Shown here: positions 23,177-27,477 of the stretch, piece after piece
How the letters are laid out: every line of letters begins with the position of its first letter
Position numbering within the stretch: position 1 is the first letter of the stretch
Notes under the pieces: model-generated
Database searches by the model: none
Seen by the model: the letters and a program-made list of their open reading frames with translations, nothing else
Told to the model about the DNA's origin: nothing
Source: Streptomyces sp. MMBL 11-1
GTDB lineage: Bacteria > Actinomycetota > Actinomycetes > Streptomycetales > Streptomycetaceae
Reading direction: 5' to 3'
Length of the DNA stretch: 27,477 nt
NCBI RefSeq assembly: GCF_028622875.1
Contig: NZ_CP117712.1
Span: forward strand, 1-27,477
Made by a program: the position numbers and the translations under genes

Positions 23177-23360
23177 TCAGGCGCCGTTCGGCACCTGCGG
23201 GGTGAGGGCGAAGAAGCTGCCGCCCGGCCGGTGGCGATCTCCATGGCGGGCAGGTGCGCGGGGAGCCCGGACCCGGGGTGCTGGCGGGGACCGTGGAAGT
23301 GGCCGTGGACGTCGGCCAGAGTCCACGCCACGTCGTGGTGCTCCGTCGCCCGGCGCTCAT
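23177..23360 (-). pseudogene. Frameshifted small histidine-rich gene
   Basis: An ATG at 23360 with a good AAGGAG site starts the frame, but the coding sequence lies in a second frame (ATEHHDVAWTLADVHGHFHG, then LPAHLPAMEIATG). It switches to a third near 23222 (GGSFFALTPQVPNGA, then the TGA at 23177). Two single-base changes, both in GGGC runs, are therefore needed to restore a protein of about 61 residues. The histidine-rich middle is distinctive, but no family is recognised. Decay or sequencing error are both possible. Confidence 0.6.
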
Positions 23361-23432
23361 GCGCTTTCTCCTTCGTGGTGCGGCGGTGCTCTCCGCGACG
23401 GGGGGACCGGCCCACGGGATCGGGGCCGGCGC

Positions 23433-23795
23433 TCAGTGCCAGCGCAGCAGACGGGCCAGCCAGCACGGGCGGCGCTGCTCGCGACGTCCTCGGCGCACGT
23501 ACGCCTGGATCATCGCGGCCACCACTTCCGGATTCGGCGAGTGGTGCCACTGGAGGTTCACGGTCACGCCTTCGCGGAACTCCCCGTAGGGCCTCTCCAG
23601 GAACAGGGACGCGCCGCCGTTCTTGAAGCGCCAGACCATCCAGACGCGGTCCGTGTCGTACCGGCGCTCGTACACCTCGGCCGCGGGTGCGGGCGGCAGC
23701 TCCAGCAGTCGGGCCACCGCATCGGTGAACGCGACGAACCCACGGGTGGGCGACTCGCTGGGGAGGCGAGAGAGGAGCCACGGGGGCAGGGGCAT
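23433..23795 (-). CDS. Small unknown protein of 120 aa
   Basis: The ATG at 23795 opens a frame reading PLPPWLLSRLPSESPTRGFV, AFTDAVARLLELPPAPAAEV, YERRYDTDRVWMVWRFKNGG, ASLFLERPYGEFREGVTVNL and NPEVVAAMIQAYVRRGRREQ. It looks like a compact beta-sheet protein, with a basic C-terminus that holds one cysteine. The ribosome binding site is weak. No family is recognised. It follows the 653-aa gene by about 130 bases, with a terminator-like hairpin between them, and precedes the frameshifted gene at 23177. Confidence 0.8.
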   Translation of the reverse strand: MPLPPWLLSRLPSESPTRGFVAFTDAVARLLELPPAPAAEVYERRYDTDRVWMVWRFKNGGASLFLERPYGEFREGVTVNLQWHHSPNPEVVAAMIQAYVRRGRREQRRPCWLARLLRWH

Positions 23796-23887
23796 GACGG
23801 GCTGGAGCCTTTCTAGGGGCGCCCCGCAGCGCCCCGGCGCAGCACGAGGCCGGGGAACCGCTGACAGGGCGGCAGAGGGGTTTCTGG

Positions 23888-23917
23888 GGTGCCGCCCGAC
23901 GTCGGCCGGACGGCACC
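23888..23917 (-). terminator. Hairpin after the 653-aa gene
   Basis: On the minus strand GGTGCCG and CGGCACC pair around an inner CCGACGTCGG palindrome, starting 7 bases after the stop codon. A short A-containing stretch (CCCAGAAACC) follows, without a U-run. Confidence 0.6.
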
Positions 23918-23924
23918 GTACGGA

Positions 23925-25886
23925 TCAGGGGCGGCGGTCGGCGACGTACTCGACGGGGACGTCCACGCGGAACAGGGCGCCGAACACCCGCCGGGCGTTG
24001 GCGGCGGCGTCCAGGCGGCCGTCCCGCTTGCGGAACTTCACGACGATGGGCGGGTGCGCGGGGATGTGCCCGACGGACGAGTCCACCCCGGCGGTGATCG
24101 TCGCGGTGACGGTCCAGCCGGTGCCGGAGTCGCTGCGGCAGTGCACGCGCACGGTGGGCGTGCCGCTCTCGACGGCGGACAGCTCCTCGGGCACACCGTC
24201 GACCGCGTTGTACGCCAGGGCCGCGGCGCGGATCCCCTCGGCCGTGGCGGGCATGTCCGTGCCGTGCATCCGGTGAGCGTGCGGAGCGACGGTCAAGATC
24301 ACCGCACGGGCCCGCTCCACGGCCGTACGCGCCTTGGCGTGGGCGGCGTTGCGGGTGGTGAGGCTGTCGGCGGTGCGCAGGGCCTCCCACGCCTCCTCGG
24401 CGGCGTCCCGTGCCTCCCGAATCTCCGGGTGCAGCCCGAGGGGCGCGGCCAGGGGCAGCGTCTCCATGTGACAGGCGACCGTGTGCAGGTCACGCGGGGA
24501 CTGGCTGAGAGACGCGTCCCTGACGGCCTCGTGCGCGGCGAGCGCGGTGAACAGGGGCGCGGCGGCGGCCGGGGGCATCTCCGCGGCGATGGCCTCCCGG
24601 ATCACCGGGTACAGCTCCGCCCCGGGCCGCTTCACGCAGTGGGCGAACGTCGCACGCAGTGCCTCGTCGGACGGCTCCTCGGTGTGCTGCTCCGCCCACC
24701 ACTTCGCAGCGAACCCCACCGCACGGCGACGGGCCTTGTCGTCCGCCGGGGGCTTCGGCTGGCCCTTCACATCCCCGAGCAGGGAGCGGAGAGCCTCGAC
24801 GTTCCCGCAGAACTCGCCCAGGAACTGCACCTGCCCGGCTGCACCCTGGTTGTTCACGCTGCTCGCCCGTACGTCGGCCACGCCGTGGACCTCCTCGTAC
24901 GCGTCGTCATCGCTCAGCTCCGGGTGTGCACCGCCGTTGTACTCGTCGGCCCCGTCCTCGTTGGCCGCGTCGTACACGGCTTCGGCCAGGTCGCCCTCGC
25001 CGATGCCGAACTCAGCCACCAGGGCGTCGGCTTCCTCCTCGGAGATGACGGCGGCCGGCTCCTTCTCGGCCGGGGGCGTCACGTCCACGCGGAGACCGCG
25101 CCGTGTCGCCGTGTTGCGGCTCTCCACCCGCCACACCGTCCAGCCCGCCCCGCGGAACGCCTCGGCGATGTCGTCAAGGGCCTGGTTACGCGCATCCCGC
25201 AGAGTGCGCGTGTCCCGGGACCGCATGCCCCGCTCCTCCTGCGCCCCGTCGATGAACCAGGCGACTTCCAGCGTCCGGCCCGCGTGGGGCCTCACGAACG
25301 CGCCCTGCGGTCCCTCCGGGCTGTGCCACTCCCGATACAGCATCTTGCGCCCGGGAACCGTCGCCACCCGCACCCCGGCGGACCGCAGGACCCCAAGGGC
25401 CTCGCCCACGCCCGGCAGCTCCGCGTACTGCGGGAGGGATCCGACCCCGTCCGGCTCCGGCTCGTGCCACAGGGAGATGGAGACCGGCTCGACCCCGTCC
25501 AGACGCCGCGGGGGGAAACGGTTCGACAGGCGTACGGAGATGGCGTCGATCAGCGCGGCGTCATTCGCGCGGGGGTCGTAGTCGCCACCGTCGGCGATGC
25601 TGTCGCGCAGCGCGTGCACCTGGTCGCCGCCCATGTGGTGGAGCTGCTCCCGGATCGCCCAGTACCGCTCAACGTCGGTCAGGACGACGCGGACACCCTC
25701 GGCCGCGGCCCGCGCTCGGATCAGCCGGCGCACGGATGCCGGGTTCGCCTTCCCGTGCTCCGTGTCGGCGTGCATCTTCGTCACGGTGTCCACCAGGCCA
25801 CTGGTCACGACACAGCCGTTGTCCTGCTGGGCAGCGGCGATGACCAGACGGGCCAGCTCGTCGGCGCGCTCCGTGGGAGTCGACAT
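23925..25886 (-). CDS. Large unknown soluble protein (653 aa)
   Basis: The ATG at 25886 (STPTERADELARLVIAAAQQ) follows GAGG by 8 bases; the frame is open another 126 bases upstream, but that part is Arg/Pro-rich and lacks a ribosome binding site. The N-terminal 110 residues look like a small helical domain (SGLVDTVTKMHADTEHGKAN; ASVRRLIRARAAAEGVRVVL). A middle region has HEPEPDGVGSLPQYAELPGV and MLYREWHSPEGPQGAFVRPH. An acidic, low-complexity stretch (near residues 275-335) leads to a helical region with VGFAAKWWAEQHTEEPSDEA. The C-terminal 90 residues are beta-rich (VRVHCRSDSGTGWTVTATIT; PPIVVKFRKRDGRLDAAANA). No catalytic motif or known domain is recognised. The size suggests a role specific to the island or plasmid. 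Confidence 0.85.
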   Translation of the reverse strand: MSTPTERADELARLVIAAAQQDNGCVVTSGLVDTVTKMHADTEHGKANPASVRRLIRARAAAEGVRVVLTDVERYWAIREQLHHMGGDQVHALRDSIADGGDYDPRANDAALIDAISVRLSNRFPPRRLDGVEPVSISLWHEPEPDGVGSLPQYAELPGVGEALGVLRSAGVRVATVPGRKMLYREWHSPEGPQGAFVRPHAGRTLEVAWFIDGAQEERGMRSRDTRTLRDARNQALDDIAEAFRGAGWTVWRVESRNTATRRGLRVDVTPPAEKEPAAVISEEEADALVAEFGIGEGDLAEAVYDAANEDGADEYNGGAHPELSDDDAYEEVHGVADVRASSVNNQGAAGQVQFLGEFCGNVEALRSLLGDVKGQPKPPADDKARRRAVGFAAKWWAEQHTEEPSDEALRATFAHCVKRPGAELYPVIREAIAAEMPPAAAAPLFTALAAHEAVRDASLSQSPRDLHTVACHMETLPLAAPLGLHPEIREARDAAEEAWEALRTADSLTTRNAAHAKARTAVERARAVILTVAPHAHRMHGTDMPATAEGIRAAALAYNAVDGVPEELSAVESGTPTVRVHCRSDSGTGWTVTATITAGVDSSVGHIPAHPPIVVKFRKRDGRLDAAANARRVFGALFRVDVPVEYVADRRP

Positions 25887-25985
25887 CAGGGGTTCCTCGC
25901 TTCGTGGTTCGGTCCGGCGTGCTCTCGCCGGGCAGGGGCCGCGCGCACGCGGCTTACGTCGCCTCCAGAGGGGAAGCTGACGCGG

Positions 25986-26026
25986 TTTCTGGACTTTCTG
26001 GACCGTCCACACGCACGCGTGCGCGT
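25986..26026 (-). promoter_or_regulatory. Tandem 9-bp repeat and palindrome upstream of the 653-aa gene
   Basis: TTTCTGGAC occurs twice head to tail (25986-25994, 25995-26003). Eight bases further is the perfect 12-bp palindrome CGCACGCGTGCG (26012-26023), nearly symmetric over 18 bp. Both lie 100-140 bases upstream of the gene start, in the gap between two large leftward genes. They could be operator sequences; no clear -10 or -35 pair is seen. Confidence 0.4.
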
Positions 26027-26039
26027 ACGGGGGCTCGAG

Positions 26040-26072
26040 GGCGCCGCCCGACCCGACCGGCCGGGCGGCGCC
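26040..26072 (-). terminator. 11-bp-stem hairpin after the last gene
   Basis: GGCGCCGCCCG (26040-26050) pairs perfectly with CGGGCGGCGCC (26062-26072) around an 11-base loop, 7 bases beyond the stop codon of the leftward gene at 26080. Confidence 0.65.
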
Positions 26073-26079
26073 GGGCGGG

Positions 26080-27477
26080 TCAGACCTGGACGAGCTCGGC
26101 GGCGCGGGTCCGCTTGCAGGGGCCGTCCCCGTTCGCGGCGTACGGGGTGTGACAGCCGGGGCAGAACTCGGTGGAGTGGTCGGTGATCAGGGCGGCGGGG
26201 ATGTACCGGGCGGCCTGGCGACCGTTGGACACGTACACGGTGCCGTCGGTGTCCAGCGTGGTGCGGGCGCGCCCGGGGGCGTTGTCGAGCATCCGGCGGA
26301 GCACCACGGCGACGCTGCCGCGGGTGATGTCGGCGTGGTCGTCGTGGTTGGGCAGGATCCACGCGCCGGAGTCCCGGAGCTGTACGACGTAGTCGGTGTG
26401 GACGAGGACGTCCCGGAGGGTGCGCAGCTCCTCGCGGGTGATCTCGCGGCCGGGCATCCCCTTGAGGACGGACGCCTCGGCGGGGATCGGGTCGGCCGCG
26501 AGAACCTCGGCGGCCGGACGGGCGACCGGCGTGGCCGGAGCGGCGGGGGCGGTGTCCTCGGCGGGGGCGGGGCCGAACACGGCGTCCAGGGAGGCGCGGG
26601 TAACCATCAGGTGCATCTCCGGGGGGAAGGTGCTGCCGGTGGTGCTCTCGTCGTGGCTGCGGAACGTCCAGGTGGGGCGGACCCAGGGCGCGCCGGGGCC
26701 GACGAAGGCCGTGACGGCGGAGACGGTGCGGGTCTCGTCCAGGTGGGCCGCGATCACCTCCATGCCGGGGCGGATCATGTCGGCGCGGACGGGGAGCGCG
26801 GAGCCGTCGGCGATGGCGGGGAAGGTCTCGGCGTAGTAGTCGGCAAGTCCGGCGTCGATGTCGCCGGTGAGTTCGGCGTCCGTGGGGCGCTCCGCCGGGG
26901 TGGGGAACACGTCGCCGGGGGTAGCGGGGCGCAGGTACACGGTCCGGCCGTCGCGGTAGACGATGTGGGCGGTCGACTGGCTCGCCGACATGCGCTTGAC
27001 GGTGCGCTTCACCTCCGGCTGCATCATCGCGGCGTTGATCTCGTCCAGGGCCTCACGGGTCGGGATGATCTCGGCGGGGCCGTCGTTGGTGATCCGGACG
27101 TGCTGGCGCTCGTCGGCGGCCGGGGCCGGTGTCTCCTCGGCGGGGGCCGGCTGCACCGGGACGTAGCGGCGGCCCTCAATGCAGATGGCGTTCTCGTCGT
27201 CCTGGTGGAACGTCCAGCCCCGGAAGCGGCGGTTCTTCACGATGGTGCGGACGTGCTCGGCCGGGATGCCCGCGTGGACCTGGTGGCCGTCGACGAACAC
27301 GGCGTGCGGGGTGTCGACGATGTCCTCGGGGAGGGGCGCAGCGTCGCGGGCGTACTTGGCGGAGGCGTGCCCCAGGGTGCCGATGGCGGCGTTGATCGCG
27401 CGCAGGGTGCGCACCTTGCGGTGGTCGGCGGCGCTCCAGACGGTGGCGTCGACCAGGCAGCCGCGGGCGCCCTTCTT
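26080..27477 (-). CDS. Large unknown protein with C-terminal cysteine motif (5' end outside window)
   Basis: The frame is open to the window edge, so the start is not visible; 465 residues are seen. A GTG at 27414 exists, but the sequence before it (LVDATVWSAADHRKVRTLRA) looks coding, so the real start is probably further right. Visible segments include HAVFVDGHQVHAGIPAEHVR, an acidic Pro/Ala-rich linker, IVYRDGRTVYLRPATPGDVF, MIRPGMEVIAAHLDETRTVS and VRPTWTFRSHDESTTGSTFP. The last 30 residues contain FCPGCHTPYAANGDGPCKRT, whose CxxC and third cysteine could bind zinc with His. The family is not recognised. It precedes the 653-aa gene with a 193-base gap; a strong hairpin follows its stop, so the two are probably separate transcripts. 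Confidence 0.82.
   Translation of the reverse strand, partial: KKGARGCLVDATVWSAADHRKVRTLRAINAAIGTLGHASAKYARDAAPLPEDIVDTPHAVFVDGHQVHAGIPAEHVRTIVKNRRFRGWTFHQDDENAICIEGRRYVPVQPAPAEETPAPAADERQHVRITNDGPAEIIPTREALDEINAAMMQPEVKRTVKRMSASQSTAHIVYRDGRTVYLRPATPGDVFPTPAERPTDAELTGDIDAGLADYYAETFPAIADGSALPVRADMIRPGMEVIAAHLDETRTVSAVTAFVGPGAPWVRPTWTFRSHDESTTGSTFPPEMHLMVTRASLDAVFGPAPAEDTAPAAPATPVARPAAEVLAADPIPAEASVLKGMPGREITREELRTLRDVLVHTDYVVQLRDSGAWILPNHDDHADITRGSVAVVLRRMLDNAPGRARTTLDTDGTVYVSNGRQAARYIPAALITDHSTEFCPGCHTPYAANGDGPCKRTRAAELVQV

Overview
The window reads as an accessory region of a very GC-rich actinomycete, most likely Streptomyces. The signs are GC-rich third codon positions, frequent GTG and TTG starts, alanine-rich products, small helix-turn-helix proteins and an XRE-regulator-type TPR protein. 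There are no rRNA, tRNA, CRISPR or housekeeping genes. Many small unknown genes, decayed copies and repeated regulatory sequences point to a large plasmid or a chromosome-arm island; that last step is inference.

Left part (1-9800). After a poorly coding stretch and a small acidic protein gene (883-1281) come two very large paralogous genes. The first (1627-5469) carries compensating frameshift scars near its 5' end. The second (5814-9299, 1161 aa) is intact. A 68-aa helix-turn-helix gene sits between them, and a decayed third copy follows (9365-9780). Both large genes begin 7 nt after the same TACGGT element, which suggests leaderless transcripts.

Middle (9800-13650). Three rightward genes follow: an 86-aa cysteine-rich zinc-binding-type protein, an endonuclease VII-like HNH nuclease, and a 317-aa unknown. 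Next is an AT-richer patch with four 13-bp-spaced repeats around a palindrome. After it, one gene of unknown function is flanked by 50-bp inverted repeats that can each fold into a hairpin.

Right part (13700-27477). Most genes point left and encode short unknown proteins. Four near-identical sites (GTCTATTAAGACT, 25-26 nt, AGTCTTAATAGAC) at 15918, 20581, 21036 and 23029 lie just upstream of the first gene of three leftward operons and one rightward gene. Each contains promoter-like hexamers between or overlapping the arms, so they look like shared operator-promoters of a local regulon. A 195-aa protein with two helix-turn-helix-like segments (19073-19660) is the best candidate regulator in view. 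Between the sites are remnants of duplicated small genes and a Tat-signal-like TPR protein. The window ends in two large leftward genes, the last one cut by the window edge.

Several genes show single-base frameshifts or an in-frame stop. Either this is a decaying region or the assembly has indel errors in GC runs; the sequence alone cannot separate these.
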